From Sphaerisporangium sp. TRM90804 (GTDB lineage: Bacteria > Actinomycetota > Actinomycetes > Streptosporangiales > Streptosporangiaceae), in assembly GCF_029846175.1 (NCBI RefSeq), contig NZ_JARWAC010000007.1:248001-312000 (forward strand): DNA of 64,000 nucleotides, written 5' to 3'. Position numbers and translations under genes: made by a program. Below are positions 25,751-34,474 of the stretch, piece after piece (within the stretch, counting starts at the first letter, position 1; each line of letters starts with the position of its first letter). The notes beneath the pieces are model-generated. The model was not told the DNA's origin. It saw only the letters and a program-made list of their open reading frames with translations, and did no database searches.

Positions 25751-26355
25751 AGAGTCAATGGTGACTCAACAGAACCTTGTTCTGCAAACGTCGGGGGCGG
25801 GCACCATGTTAGCGGGCGCTCCGGCCGGGTGACGGCGGGCTCGGGAACGCCGGGCGCGCGGGCCGGCGCGATCGCGGCGACGACCTCCACGGTTCCCGAC
25901 TCGATCCGCGTCCGGGCGTCCGGCCACCAGTGCCTGATGATCTGGAGCGCCCTGCGGTTCTCCCCCATGACGTCCATGCCGACGTTCCGCGCCCCCCGCT
26001 CGGCGGCCCGCCTGAGCAGCGTCCGCACCAGGCGGGAGCCGACGCCCATCCCCTGCCACCCGTCGGCGACGACCACCGCGATCTCGGTCGTGTCGTCCCG
26101 CAGGAAGCCCATCGCGTGGCCGACCACGCGACTGTCGCCGTCCACGGCCAGCAGGACGTCGCGGCGGTCGTCGACCGCGACGAGGGCGCGCGCCGTCCGC
26201 CGGTCGACGCGCGGCATGCCGGTGAAGAAGCGCAGGGTGCGGCTGCGCGGGGACAGCCCGGCGACGAACGCCGTCACCCGCTCCTCGTCGTCCGGCCGGG
26301 CGGCCAGGACCGCGACCAGGGCCGGAGGAGCGGGCGCCACCTGAGTTCGATTCAC
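25747..26355 (-). CDS. GNAT-family N-acetyltransferase
   Basis: The 202-residue protein has the acetyl-CoA-binding signature VVADGWQGMGVGSRLVRTLLRRA, in the position of the R/Q-x-x-G-x-G/A loop, preceded by EIAVVVAD and followed by MDVMGENRRALQIIRHW. The acceptor is unknown. GTG at 26355 is proposed; a TTG at 26391 would place the inverted repeat inside the gene and sits on a TTGACA -35-like hexamer. It is coupled to the TetR gene and divergent from an HxlR gene. Confidence 0.8.
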   Translation of the reverse strand: MNRTQVAPAPPALVAVLAARPDDEERVTAFVAGLSPRSRTLRFFTGMPRVDRRTARALVAVDDRRDVLLAVDGDSRVVGHAMGFLRDDTTEIAVVVADGWQGMGVGSRLVRTLLRRAAERGARNVGMDVMGENRRALQIIRHWWPDARTRIESGTVEVVAAIAPARAPGVPEPAVTRPERPLTWCPPPTFAEQGSVESPLTL

Positions 26356-26388
26356 AGACTCAGAGTCGCGTACGACCTCTGAGTCTGT
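26354..26388. promoter_or_regulatory. 12-bp inverted-repeat operator between GNAT and HxlR genes
   Basis: ACAGACTCAGAG (26354-26365) and its exact complement CTCTGAGTCTGT (26377-26388) flank an 11-base spacer. The right arm lies in the likely -35/-10 spacer of the HxlR promoter (TAGACT at 26393), and the left arm overlaps the GNAT start. A regulator bound here would control both genes; the HxlR or TetR product is the obvious candidate. Confidence 0.7.
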
Positions 26389-26423
26389 CAACTAGACTTA
26401 GCTGTCGTTGGGAAGTGAGGGAT

Positions 26424-26918
26424 ATGACGTCCTACGATGCCTCCATGACCGCGCCGAACCACTTCCGCGTGGAGAACTGCTCCATCGAACGCACGCTGGC
26501 GATCCTGGGCGAGAAGTGGACCTTTCTCGTCCTGCGCGAGGCGTTCAACGGGGTGCGCAGGTTCGCCGACATGCAGGCCGGCACCGGAGCCCCCCGCCAG
26601 GTGCTCAGCGCCCGGCTGGCCAAGCTGGTCGAGGAGGGCCTGCTGCGCAAGGTGCCCTACCGCGAGCCCGGCAGCCGCCGGCGCGACGAGTACCGCCTCA
26701 CCGAGAAGGGCCTCGACCTCTACCCGATCATGGTGAGCCTGATGCAGTGGGGCGACCGCTACCTCACCGACTCCGACGGCCCGCCGGTGATCCTCAGCCA
26801 CCGCGACTGCGGCTCGCCCATCGGGGTGCACCTGCGCTGCGCCGACGGCCACGACGTGCCCTCGGCGCGCGCCGTCACCCCCGAGCCGGGGCCCGGCGCC
26901 CGCAGGCTGGCCAGCTAG
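26424..26918 (+). CDS. HxlR-family (MarR-like) transcriptional regulator
   Basis: The 164-residue protein has the HxlR winged helix: CSIERTLAILGEKWTFLVLRE, the FNGVRRFADMQ block and RLAKLVEEGLLRKVPYREPG, with an N-terminal Cys at about residue 20 that in some relatives senses electrophiles. The start at 26424 follows GTGAGGG; ATG at 26445 is possible. Its stop overlaps the stop of the converging membrane gene by CTAG. It probably binds the inverted repeat upstream. Confidence 0.9.
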   Translation: MTSYDASMTAPNHFRVENCSIERTLAILGEKWTFLVLREAFNGVRRFADMQAGTGAPRQVLSARLAKLVEEGLLRKVPYREPGSRRRDEYRLTEKGLDLYPIMVSLMQWGDRYLTDSDGPPVILSHRDCGSPIGVHLRCADGHDVPSARAVTPEPGPGARRLAS

Positions 26919-27565
26919 GCCCGCTGCACCGCCCGCAGCACCCGCTTGAACGCGAACACCGACGCCAGCGCGGCGACGGTCATCAGCACCGCCACCGCGG
27001 CGGTGCGCACGACCAGGTAGGTCTCGATCGACCGGCTCAGCAGCAGCCACAGGCTGAGCGACCCGTTGGCGAGCTGCACGGTGCCCCACAGCAGCGACAG
27101 GTGGACGAAGAGCCTGCGCATGAGGGGGTGCCCGACCAGATGCTCGGGCAGCGGCACGAGGTCGGTCGTCACCCGCTGGATCAGCGGGCGGCGCGAGGCC
27201 GCGGTGCCGAGGAAGGCCAGGCTGGCGCAGAACACGCCGAGGGTCGGCTGCAGGAAGTAGATCACCACGTTGCCGGTGACCAGCGCCAGCGCCCCGCGCA
27301 CGGTGATCGCCAGCATCGCGAGCAGGACGGTGCCGGGAACCGGCTTGCCGCGGGCCATGCGGAGCGCCGCCCCGCCGTACACCCACGCGACGGCGGCGAC
27401 CAGCCCGACGGTGACCCCGCCGGCGAGCATCCCCGCGTAGAACACCGCGACCGGGATGATCATGCCTTCGAGCACACGGGGGACGGCGTGCCGGACCAGG
27501 GCCGAGATCCTCGGCACCGCGGGCAGTTCGGGTGCGGACGGCAACGCGAGAGTGGACGCTGTCAT
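26915..27565 (-). CDS. VC0807-like polytopic membrane protein
   Basis: The 216-residue protein has about five to six hydrophobic segments. It includes GMIIPVAVFYAGMLAGG, AMLAITVRGALALVTGN, the conserved VIYFLQPTLGVF and WGTVQLANGSLSLWLLL. The pattern suits the VC0807-type family of unknown function. ATG at 27565 has GGGAG about 12 bases upstream. It ends in a 4-bp overlap with hxlR. Its role is unknown. Confidence 0.65.
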   Translation of the reverse strand: MTASTLALPSAPELPAVPRISALVRHAVPRVLEGMIIPVAVFYAGMLAGGVTVGLVAAVAWVYGGAALRMARGKPVPGTVLLAMLAITVRGALALVTGNVVIYFLQPTLGVFCASLAFLGTAASRRPLIQRVTTDLVPLPEHLVGHPLMRRLFVHLSLLWGTVQLANGSLSLWLLLSRSIETYLVVRTAAVAVLMTVAALASVFAFKRVLRAVQRA

Positions 27566-27808
27566 CTTCGAGGAGGCTCCCGAGTGCCTGAGCGACGTGC
27601 CGTGGACGGACAACCTCACCGACCGTACGGCATGCCCCCGGCGTTCGCGAGCGAATCGGAGAGATCATGATCCACCGGTGGCCGGCCCTTCACCGTGCCG
27701 GGAAAGCGGCCGCGTCCGGCCGTCGCCGGAGGGCTACGTGGCCGGTCAGCGCCGCACGCGGGCGTGGGCGGGTCACGGACCGCCCAGCAGGCTGCCTAGG
27801 CTGATGAC

Positions 27809-28783
27809 GTGTACCGGTTCCTGCTCACGCCCCGCTGGCTGGCCTTCCACGCGCTGGTCCTGCTGGTCATCCCCGCCTTCCTCCTGCTGGGGCAGTGGCA
27901 GTTCGGGCGGTTCGAGGAGCGCTCGGCCGCGAGCGAGCGCACCACCGCCAACCTGGCCGCCGCGCCCGTGCCGATCACCACGCTCGACCGGCCGGGCGCC
28001 GCCGTCCCCGAGTCGGTGAAGTACCGCTCGGTCACCGTCGCCGGACGCTACGACCAGGCCAATGAGCTGCTGGTACGCCGCCGTCCCCACACCGGGCGCC
28101 CCGGCTACAACGTGCTCACCCCGCTCGTGACGGCCGACGGCGCGGCGGTGCTCGTCAACCGCGGCTGGGTCGCGATGGGCGCGACCGCCGACACCCCTCC
28201 CACGGTGCCTCCCGCTCCCTCGGGTGAGGTGAATGTCACCGGACGGCTACGCCCGGCCGAGACAGAGGAGAGCACCGGCCTCTCCGACCGCGCAGGCCTC
28301 CCGGCCCGCCAGGTGCTGCTGATCAACACCCCCTCGATCGCCGCGAGAGTGCCGTACAAGCTGTTCGGCGGCTACGTCGAGCTCACCGAGCAGCGGCCGG
28401 AGGTCACCCCGGCCCCCGAGCCGGTGACCGAGCCCGACGTCGGGGGCGGCGGCGGCCTCAACCTCGCCTACGGCGTCCAGTGGTGGCTGTTCATCGGCAT
28501 CGCCGTCGGCGGGTGGTTCATGCTGATCCGCCGCGAGGCCCGCGACCTCCGCGAGCAGCGCGACGCGCCCGCGGGACCCCCGGAGAACGCCGCCGCGCTC
28601 AGCGGCCGCGGAACGGAGACGGACACCGGCCCCGCCGGGCACGGCGGCCCCGGGGCGGGCACGGACGACACGCCTGGTGCGGCGCGGAATCCGGCTTCCG
28701 GCGGCACCCCCGATCCGGGCCCGCGCCCGGCGGCCGACCCGGCCTCGCGTTCGGGCACGGACGTCCCCACCCGGCGGTCATGA
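27809..28783 (+). CDS. SURF1-family cytochrome oxidase assembly protein
   Basis: The 324-residue protein has an N-terminal helix (LAFHALVLLVIPAFLLLGQWQFGR), the external SURF1 domain with YRSVTVAGRYDQANELLVRRR and VLVNRGWV, and a second helix at VQWWLFIGIAVGGWFML. SURF1 helps insert haem a into cytochrome oxidase. The tail after residue 260 is Pro/Gly-rich and probably disordered. The GTG start is leaderless: TAGGCT at 27797-27802 ends 6 bases before it. It links functionally to the CopD-CtaG fusion. Confidence 0.9.
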   Translation: MYRFLLTPRWLAFHALVLLVIPAFLLLGQWQFGRFEERSAASERTTANLAAAPVPITTLDRPGAAVPESVKYRSVTVAGRYDQANELLVRRRPHTGRPGYNVLTPLVTADGAAVLVNRGWVAMGATADTPPTVPPAPSGEVNVTGRLRPAETEESTGLSDRAGLPARQVLLINTPSIAARVPYKLFGGYVELTEQRPEVTPAPEPVTEPDVGGGGGLNLAYGVQWWLFIGIAVGGWFMLIRREARDLREQRDAPAGPPENAAALSGRGTETDTGPAGHGGPGAGTDDTPGAARNPASGGTPDPGPRPAADPASRSGTDVPTRRS

Positions 28784-28917
28784 CAGGCTGACGGGGTAAT
28801 TCGTCATGATTACGGTAAGTCCGATAACCACGCCGAGCACCGCTCCGGGTGCGAACGGATACCAACCGGAGACCTCCCAGCTTGTCTCGTGTTATTCCTG
28901 CGGCATACGGTTTCCTC

Positions 28918-30114
28918 GTGAACACATCGCTGCCCCCTGACCCCGAGCCAAGGCGGCGCGACTACGTCATCATGAGCGTCGACGACCACCTGATCGAGCC
29001 CCCCGACCTGTTCGAAGGCCGTCTGCAGGAGAAGTACGCCGATGCGGCCCCCAAGGTCGTCGAGACCGAGTCGGGGCACCAGGTGTGGCGGTACAACGGC
29101 ACCACCTACTCCTGCGCCGGCATCGACGCCGGCGCCGGTCTCCCGCGCGAGCAGTGGACCCTCGACCCCGTGCGCTTCGACGAGATGCGTCCCGGCTGCC
29201 ACGACATCGAGGCCCGCATCCAGGACATGGACGCCGCCGGCATCTGGGCCGCGCTCAACTTCCCCGGCATGCTCGCCGTCCAGTCGGGCATGGCCTTCGC
29301 CAAGACCCGCGACCAGGACCTCGGGCTGGCCCTGACGCGCGCCTGGAACGACTGGCACGTCGACGTCTGGGCCGGCACCTACCCCGAGCGCATCATCGCC
29401 CTGCAGCTGCCCTGGCTGCCCGATCCCGAGGTCGCCGCCAAGGAGATCCGCGCCAACGCGGCGCGCGGCTTCAAGGCCGTGGCGTTCCCGGAGTTCCCCA
29501 CCCGCCTGCGGCTGCCGTCCCTGCACACCGGCCACTGGGATCCCTTCTTCGCCGCCTGCGAGGAGACCGGCACCGTGGTGTGCCTGCACACCGGCGCCTC
29601 GTCGTGGGCCCCGGTGCCCTCGCCGGACACCCCCATCGAGGCCATCACCACCATGATCCCGGCGAGCGCCATGTTCGCCTGCGCCGACTGGCTGTGGTCG
29701 GGCGTGCCGCTGCGCTTCCCCAAGCTGCGCATCCTCATCGTCGAGGGCGGCGTCGGCTGGCTCCCCATGCTGTCGGCCCGCGCCGACTACGCGCTCGACC
29801 ACCCCGTCGCGGGCGAGGCCACCTGGGAGGGCGGCCTCAAGCCCAGCGAGGTCCTGCGCCGCAACTTCTTCTTCGGCACCCTCGACGACTACGCCCTCTC
29901 AGGCGTCCGCCTGGCCATAGGCCTGGAACACGTCCTGCTCGAGACCGGCTACCCCCGCTCGGAGTCCACCTGGCCCGACGTCCAGCAGTCCCTGGCCCGC
30001 AACCTCGGCAGCCTCCCCCCGGCCGACATAGCCCGAGTCGCCTACGGCAACGCCGCCCGCCTCTTCGGCCACCCCCTCCCCTCCCGAGCCTGGCTCCTCA
30101 TGGAGCAGCTCTAA
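28918..30114 (+). CDS. Amidohydrolase family 2 protein with altered catalytic motif
   Basis: The 398-residue protein has the family layout: VDDHLIEPPDLF near the start, WTLDPVRFDEMRPGCHDIEARIQDMD, PWLPDP, HTGAS and EGGVGWLP. In related proteins a VDYPHxDSTWP block carries a catalytic Asp; here it reads ETGYPRSESTWP, with Gly in place of Asp and Arg in place of His. It may therefore be inactive or use a changed site. The start GTG at 28918 seems leaderless, with TTGTCT and TACGGT upstream. Substrate unknown. Confidence 0.85.
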   Translation: MNTSLPPDPEPRRRDYVIMSVDDHLIEPPDLFEGRLQEKYADAAPKVVETESGHQVWRYNGTTYSCAGIDAGAGLPREQWTLDPVRFDEMRPGCHDIEARIQDMDAAGIWAALNFPGMLAVQSGMAFAKTRDQDLGLALTRAWNDWHVDVWAGTYPERIIALQLPWLPDPEVAAKEIRANAARGFKAVAFPEFPTRLRLPSLHTGHWDPFFAACEETGTVVCLHTGASSWAPVPSPDTPIEAITTMIPASAMFACADWLWSGVPLRFPKLRILIVEGGVGWLPMLSARADYALDHPVAGEATWEGGLKPSEVLRRNFFFGTLDDYALSGVRLAIGLEHVLLETGYPRSESTWPDVQQSLARNLGSLPPADIARVAYGNAARLFGHPLPSRAWLLMEQL

Positions 30115-30146
30115 CCCCCCTGGACGACGCCGGTACGGCGGAAGGC

Positions 30147-30332
30147 CCGGCGAACCCGGCACCGCCGTGCGGCGACCCGCCGGCGAGCCCGCGCGACCAG
30201 GGCAACGCCCCCCTGACGCACCCACGCCCCCACCGACGCACGCCGAACCCCCACCCGCCTCCGTGTCCGCCCCATCCCCGGCGCCGACACGGCGAGACGA
30301 GGACCGGCGAACCCGGCGCCGCCGTGCGGCGG
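30147..30332. repeat. 28-bp direct repeat between converging genes
   Basis: A 28-base GC-rich unit occurs at 30147-30174 and again at 30305-30332 with one mismatch. The copies bracket the gap between the amidohydrolase and the DUF1232 gene. Each can fold as a short stem. Confidence 0.55.
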
Positions 30333-30365
30333 CGCGCCGGTGGGTCTGTACGGCCGAGGCGGCCG

Positions 30366-30704
30366 TCAGAGGATCTCGCCCTGGATCCTTCGGCGCTCCC
30401 AGTCGACGTAGCGGCCGCTTTCGCCGAGGACGGAGGCGGTGAGCCACAGCAGGACGCCGAAGTCGTCGGTCACGCCTATCAGGGGGAGGAACTCGGGGAT
30501 CGCGTCGATGGGCGAGACGATGTAGAGCAGACCCATGCCCATGAGCGCGAGCTTGCCCTTGCCCAGTTCGCGGTAGTCGCCGCGCAGGGTGCCGGCGATC
30601 ATCTTCGGCACGGCCTTGACGCGGGACATCAGGCTCGGCGACCCCTCACGGGTCACCTCGCGGTAGACCCGCCACGACGCCATCGCACGTCCAGCCTTGA
30701 CCAT
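30366..30704 (-). CDS. YkvA/DUF1232 small membrane protein
   Basis: The 112-residue protein has the DUF1232 core: MGLLYIVSPIDAIPEFLPLIGVTDD, with a membrane-embedded SPID-IPEF motif. The family is small and of unknown role. ATG at 30704 follows GGAGGGG. It is downstream of the LLM oxidoreductase on the same strand with about 140 bases between. Confidence 0.85.
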   Translation of the reverse strand: MVKAGRAMASWRVYREVTREGSPSLMSRVKAVPKMIAGTLRGDYRELGKGKLALMGMGLLYIVSPIDAIPEFLPLIGVTDDFGVLLWLTASVLGESGRYVDWERRRIQGEIL

Positions 30705-30842
30705 GGTGGCCACCCCTCCGTCTGTGCACGCGGTGCGCGCACGGTGGGAACGTCCGACTCTCGCCACTACCCCGCCGTGCTTCCCGTTAACGCCCGGCCC
30801 TTCGGGCGGAGTTCCCGCCTGGGATCGGACGGGGTTCCCGCC

Positions 30843-31802
30843 CTAGGGGGCGCCCGGGGCGAGGTCGCGGACGGCCTGCGGTATCGGGACCTCCCCGCCG
30901 GGGATCGGGGCCAGCACGGGCGTCGTGAGCCCGTTGGCGACGTACTCCCGGACACGCGCCCGGCAGGTGGCCGCGTCACCGTGGACGATCAGCTCGTCCA
31001 CGACCTCGTCGGGTATGGCCTTGAGCGCCGCCCGGCGGTCGCCCGCCGCCCACGCGTCCCACATCGGGCGCAGCACCTCGCCGCGCCCCAGCCACTCGTG
31101 GAACGCCGCGTACACCGGCACCGTCAGGTAGGCGGCCAGCATGCGCCTGCCCAGCTCCCGCACCTTCTCGGCGTCCTCGCTGACGCACACGAACAGGCGC
31201 GCGATCAGCTCGGTCTCCGGCCCGATCTCGGCCCTGACCTGCCGCACGTCCTGCGGGGACAGCCAGTTGGTGATGGCCCCGTCGGACTCCTCGGCGGCCA
31301 GGTGGAGCATGCGGGGACGCAGCGCGGCCAGCACGATCTTGGGCGGCACCTTGGGGGCGCGGTCGAGGCGGAAGCCCTTCACCTCGAACGTCTCATACCG
31401 CTCGGTGACCTTCTCGCCCGTCATCGCGCGCTTGAGGAACCGCAGGGTGTCGCGGGTCCTGCCGTACGGCTTGGTGAACTCGCCGGCGTTCCAGCGCTCC
31501 ACGATGGCCGGGGACGACGCGCCGATGCCGAGCACGAAACGCTCCGGCGCGAGGTCGGCGAGCGTCGCGGCCGACATCGCCAGCAGGCCCGGCCCACGCG
31601 TCGACACCGGGACGATCGCGGTGCCGAGCCGCAGCTCGGGCGCCCACTCGGCCGCGAGCGCGAGCGGGACGAACCCGTCGTTGCCGCTCACCTCGGCCGA
31701 CCAGGCATCGGTGTATCCAAGATCGGAAAGCTCGGCGACCAGCTCCCTGGACTCCGCGAGCGAGCGGTCGTACAGCGGGATCGTCATACCCCAGCGATTC
31801 AC
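30843..31802 (-). CDS. LLM-class F420-dependent oxidoreductase
   Basis: The 319-residue protein has the luciferase-like TIM barrel: MTIPLYDRSLAESRELVAEL, WSAEVSGNDGFVPLALAAEW, RLGTAIVPVSTRGP with the conserved Gly bulge and FVLGIGASSPAIVERW. Such enzymes use reduced F420 or FMN and act on sugars, antibiotics or steroids; the exact substrate is not evident. GTG at 31802 follows AAGGAGGTG. A TetR-type palindrome lies upstream and the TetR gene is the next one, so repression by it is likely. Confidence 0.85.
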   Translation of the reverse strand: MNRWGMTIPLYDRSLAESRELVAELSDLGYTDAWSAEVSGNDGFVPLALAAEWAPELRLGTAIVPVSTRGPGLLAMSAATLADLAPERFVLGIGASSPAIVERWNAGEFTKPYGRTRDTLRFLKRAMTGEKVTERYETFEVKGFRLDRAPKVPPKIVLAALRPRMLHLAAEESDGAITNWLSPQDVRQVRAEIGPETELIARLFVCVSEDAEKVRELGRRMLAAYLTVPVYAAFHEWLGRGEVLRPMWDAWAAGDRRAALKAIPDEVVDELIVHGDAATCRARVREYVANGLTTPVLAPIPGGEVPIPQAVRDLAPGAP

Positions 31803-31824
31803 CGTCCACCTCCTTCCGCCGACC

Positions 31825-31842
31825 ATACCAACCGGACGGTAT
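31825..31842. promoter_or_regulatory. TetR-type operator upstream of LLM oxidoreductase
   Basis: ATACCAACCGGACGGTAT is an 18-base palindrome with seven of nine pairs matched, shaped like TetR-family sites. It lies 23 bases upstream of the oxidoreductase start and downstream of the TetR gene that probably binds it. Confidence 0.7.
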
Positions 31843-31878
31843 GTCCGCGAGATCGTGCTCGGATCCGCCTCGGCGGGC

Positions 31879-32553
31879 CTACGACCTGAGCTCCCGCATC
31901 GCCGTGATGAAGTCCTTGGCCACTCCTCGCAGCCCCGGGAGATGCGAGAGCCCCACCAGGCGGTCGATGAGCGGCACCATCACGTCGATCAGCCGGTAGG
32001 TGCGCTCGCACCCCGGCGAGGTGTCGTGCACCCAGTACAGCACCACGCCCATCGAGGACAGCCAGAGCAGCTCGGGAAGCTCGGCGCGAAGGTCGGGGTC
32101 GATGCGGTCGGCCGAGCCCTCGACCACCTGCCGGTAGATCGCGATGGCCGCCTCGCGGGCGGGCGCCGTCTCCCCGCTGAAAGGGCTGAGCGGATTGCCC
32201 GGCTCCGAGGCGTGTTTGTAGAACTTCACCGCGAACGCGTGGTACGGCTCGGACACCCGCACCCAGGCCCGCAGCACCCCGTCGAGCCGCCCGGCGAACC
32301 GCCGCTCGGACGCCAGGACGGCCCGGCAGGCGACCTCGTGCTCCGCGTGCGCACGGTCGTAGTACGCCTGGACGAGCTGCTCTTTCGACGCAAAGTAGTA
32401 GTAAGCAGTGCCCACGGACACGTCGGCCTCCGCCGCGATGGCACGCATGGTCGTCGCCTCGTACCCCCGCTCCCGAAAGAGGCGAAGGGCCGTCTCGACG
32501 ATGACCTCCCTGGTCCTTTCTCCCCCACGCCCTCTCGGCGTCGCGTCGACCAC
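31879..32553 (-). CDS. TetR-family transcriptional regulator
   Basis: The 224-residue protein has a helix-turn-helix (TREVIVETALRLFRERGYEATTMRAIAAEADVSVGTAYYYF) and a long helical ligand domain with YHAFAVKFYKHASEP and LLWLSSMGVVLYWVHD, resembling TetR proteins that sense hydrophobic compounds. GTG at 32553 is chosen; a TACAGT -10-like hexamer close upstream suggests a short or absent leader. It probably controls the LLM gene just downstream. Confidence 0.9.
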   Translation of the reverse strand: MVDATPRGRGGERTREVIVETALRLFRERGYEATTMRAIAAEADVSVGTAYYYFASKEQLVQAYYDRAHAEHEVACRAVLASERRFAGRLDGVLRAWVRVSEPYHAFAVKFYKHASEPGNPLSPFSGETAPAREAAIAIYRQVVEGSADRIDPDLRAELPELLWLSSMGVVLYWVHDTSPGCERTYRLIDVMVPLIDRLVGLSHLPGLRGVAKDFITAMRELRS

Positions 32554-32704
32554 GGGGCAACTGTACGACCGGAAGCCAAGCAAGGTCACAGACGCACAGC
32601 ATGACCACCATTTTCCTGCCAAAACACGCAGAGTAGTGGAGTCACCACTTTCTACGGGTGGCATAGATCTTCTGTCGGAGGGGCGCCCGAAACAGAGGAT
32701 CCAT

Positions 32705-34393
32705 ATGGTTTCGCATCCCTGCACTCGGGGGCCCGCGCGGCTTGGTGCCGGCGCGTTGCTCGCCATGCAGATCACGGTGACGGCATTCGGCCCAGCGGTA
32801 CCGGCCTCGGCGGCCACCCCACAGTCGCCCGGGGCCGCCGTGTCGCGGGCCGTCGCCCGTCATGCCCACCACCAGGCCGGAACGCTCGGCGGCGTCCACA
32901 GCGCACGCGCGCACGCGCTGAGGTACTCGCTCCCCGCCCTGGAGTCGGGGCAGGCCGCGAGGAGCTGGCACGCCGCCGGCCCCGGGGAGGGCGCCCCGAC
33001 GGGCGCGGTGGCCCGCCCGGGGCACGTGGTCCCGGCGCGAAGGACGGCCCCGCGGGCGTCGCGGAAGGGACGGCTTCTCAAGGGGGCGGCTCCCACGCGC
33101 CGGACCCACGCGCGGGCCGCCCGCGCGAGGTGGGGCACCCTTCCGGCGTCCCTGAGCGGGAAGGCGCGGCGGCCGTCCCTCACCGCCACGCATGCCCGCA
33201 GGACGCCCGACACGGCGAAGGCGGCCCGTGCCCTCCGGCGGGCGACCCCGCGAGTGGCGCACGCGCCCAGGATCACGGCGGCGCCGGTGAGTGGGGCCAC
33301 CGCCGCGCAGGCGCCCGAGATCGCGGCGGCACCCGTGGTGGCGGCCGCCCAGGCCGCCGCGGCCCCGCAGACGGCGGCGGCGCAGGCAGCCGCCCCCGAG
33401 GCTGCGGCTCAGGCGCCCGAGGCGGTCGCCGTACCGAAGAAGGCCGTGCCCGAGGCACCGAAGACCGCCACCACACCGAAGAAGGCCGTGGCGCGGGCAC
33501 CCAGGGCGGCCGTCGCACCGAAGAAGGCCGTGCCCAAGGCGTTGAAGAAGGCCACCGCACCGAACAAGACGGCGGCACAGGCACCCGAGGCGGCCGTCGC
33601 ACCGAAGAAGGCGGCGGCACCCAGGGCGGCCGTCGCACCGGAGAAGGCCGTACTCAAGGCGCCGAAGGCCGTCACCGCACCGAAGAAGGCCCCGGCACAG
33701 GCACCCGAGGCGGTCATCGCGCCGAAGGCGGTCACCGCACCCGAGAAGGCTGCGGCCAAGGCCGTCGTCGTGCCCGAGACGGCCGTGGCCCGGACGCCGA
33801 AGACCGCGGCGCGGGCGAGGGCCGGCGCGGCGCGGGCCTTCAAGAGGGCCACGGCGGCCGGCGTCGCGCTCGCGGGGTCGGCGCCCGCGATCGGCAAGGC
33901 GAAGGCGCCCGCCGCCGTCGCGGTCAAGGCGCCCGGCGTGGCCCAGCCGGCCAGCGCCGCGATGTGGCGGCAGCACCGCCGGTTCCGCGACTTCCGGGTG
34001 AGTCACACGCAGGCGCACCAGCGGCTCCGGCAGGCCGGGCTGCGGTGGCGCTCATCGGGTAAGTGCGCCAGCCGCCACAGGTCCACCTGCACGTCGCTCG
34101 ACACCGTGCGGCTCGGCACGCTGTGGGGGCTGGTGAACCTCAAGCGCCGCAGCGGTTGCGACATCGTGGTCACCGGCGGCACCGAGATCGGCCACGCCCC
34201 CGGCCCGCACAGCCACGGCAACGGCTACAAGATCGACGTCGTGCACAACCGGTGCATCGACCGGTTCATCAGGAGCAAGCACCGCGGCCAGATGCGCGGG
34301 GACGGCGCCCGGCTGTTCTACGAGAACCGCCCCCAGGGCGGGGAGACGGTCTACGCGAACGAGCCCAGCCACTGGGACATCACCTTCAGATGA
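32705..34393 (+). CDS. Secreted M15-like peptidase domain with long Ala/Lys/Pro linker
   Basis: The 562-residue precursor has a Sec signal ending near VPASA. Residues 40-400 are Ala, Lys, Pro and Arg-rich, with repeats such as APKKAV, histone H1-like, and no predicted fold. The C-terminal domain of about 130 residues has TGGTEIGHAPGPHSHGNGYKIDVV, with His504 and Asp511 in an SHxxGxxxD motif, and EPSHWDITF with His556. This is the zinc-ligand layout of LAS/M15 peptidases, so peptidoglycan cleavage is likely. The start follows AGAGGAT. The linker probably binds anionic wall polymers. Confidence 0.75.
   Translation: MVSHPCTRGPARLGAGALLAMQITVTAFGPAVPASAATPQSPGAAVSRAVARHAHHQAGTLGGVHSARAHALRYSLPALESGQAARSWHAAGPGEGAPTGAVARPGHVVPARRTAPRASRKGRLLKGAAPTRRTHARAARARWGTLPASLSGKARRPSLTATHARRTPDTAKAARALRRATPRVAHAPRITAAPVSGATAAQAPEIAAAPVVAAAQAAAAPQTAAAQAAAPEAAAQAPEAVAVPKKAVPEAPKTATTPKKAVARAPRAAVAPKKAVPKALKKATAPNKTAAQAPEAAVAPKKAAAPRAAVAPEKAVLKAPKAVTAPKKAPAQAPEAVIAPKAVTAPEKAAAKAVVVPETAVARTPKTAARARAGAARAFKRATAAGVALAGSAPAIGKAKAPAAVAVKAPGVAQPASAAMWRQHRRFRDFRVSHTQAHQRLRQAGLRWRSSGKCASRHRSTCTSLDTVRLGTLWGLVNLKRRSGCDIVVTGGTEIGHAPGPHSHGNGYKIDVVHNRCIDRFIRSKHRGQMRGDGARLFYENRPQGGETVYANEPSHWDITFR
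33400..33840 (+). repeat. Degenerate Ala/Lys/Pro-coding repeats
   Basis: Near-copies of GCACCGAAGAAGGCC and related units recur, encoding APKKA and APEAV motifs. Spacing is irregular, so this is degenerate expansion within the linker rather than a clean tandem array. Confidence 0.65.
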
Positions 34394-34400
34394 GCCCGCG

Positions 34401-34439
34401 GCGCGGCGGGCGGGGGCATGACGCCACCGCCCGCCGCGC
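34401..34439. terminator. Bidirectional terminator between peptidase and asd genes
   Basis: A perfect 13-bp stem (34401-34413 with 34427-34439) lies between two converging genes, with a 13-base loop. Confidence 0.7.
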
Positions 34440-34474
34440 CCGGTGCCGGGGCCGCCTGCGAGCCCGGCGGGCCG

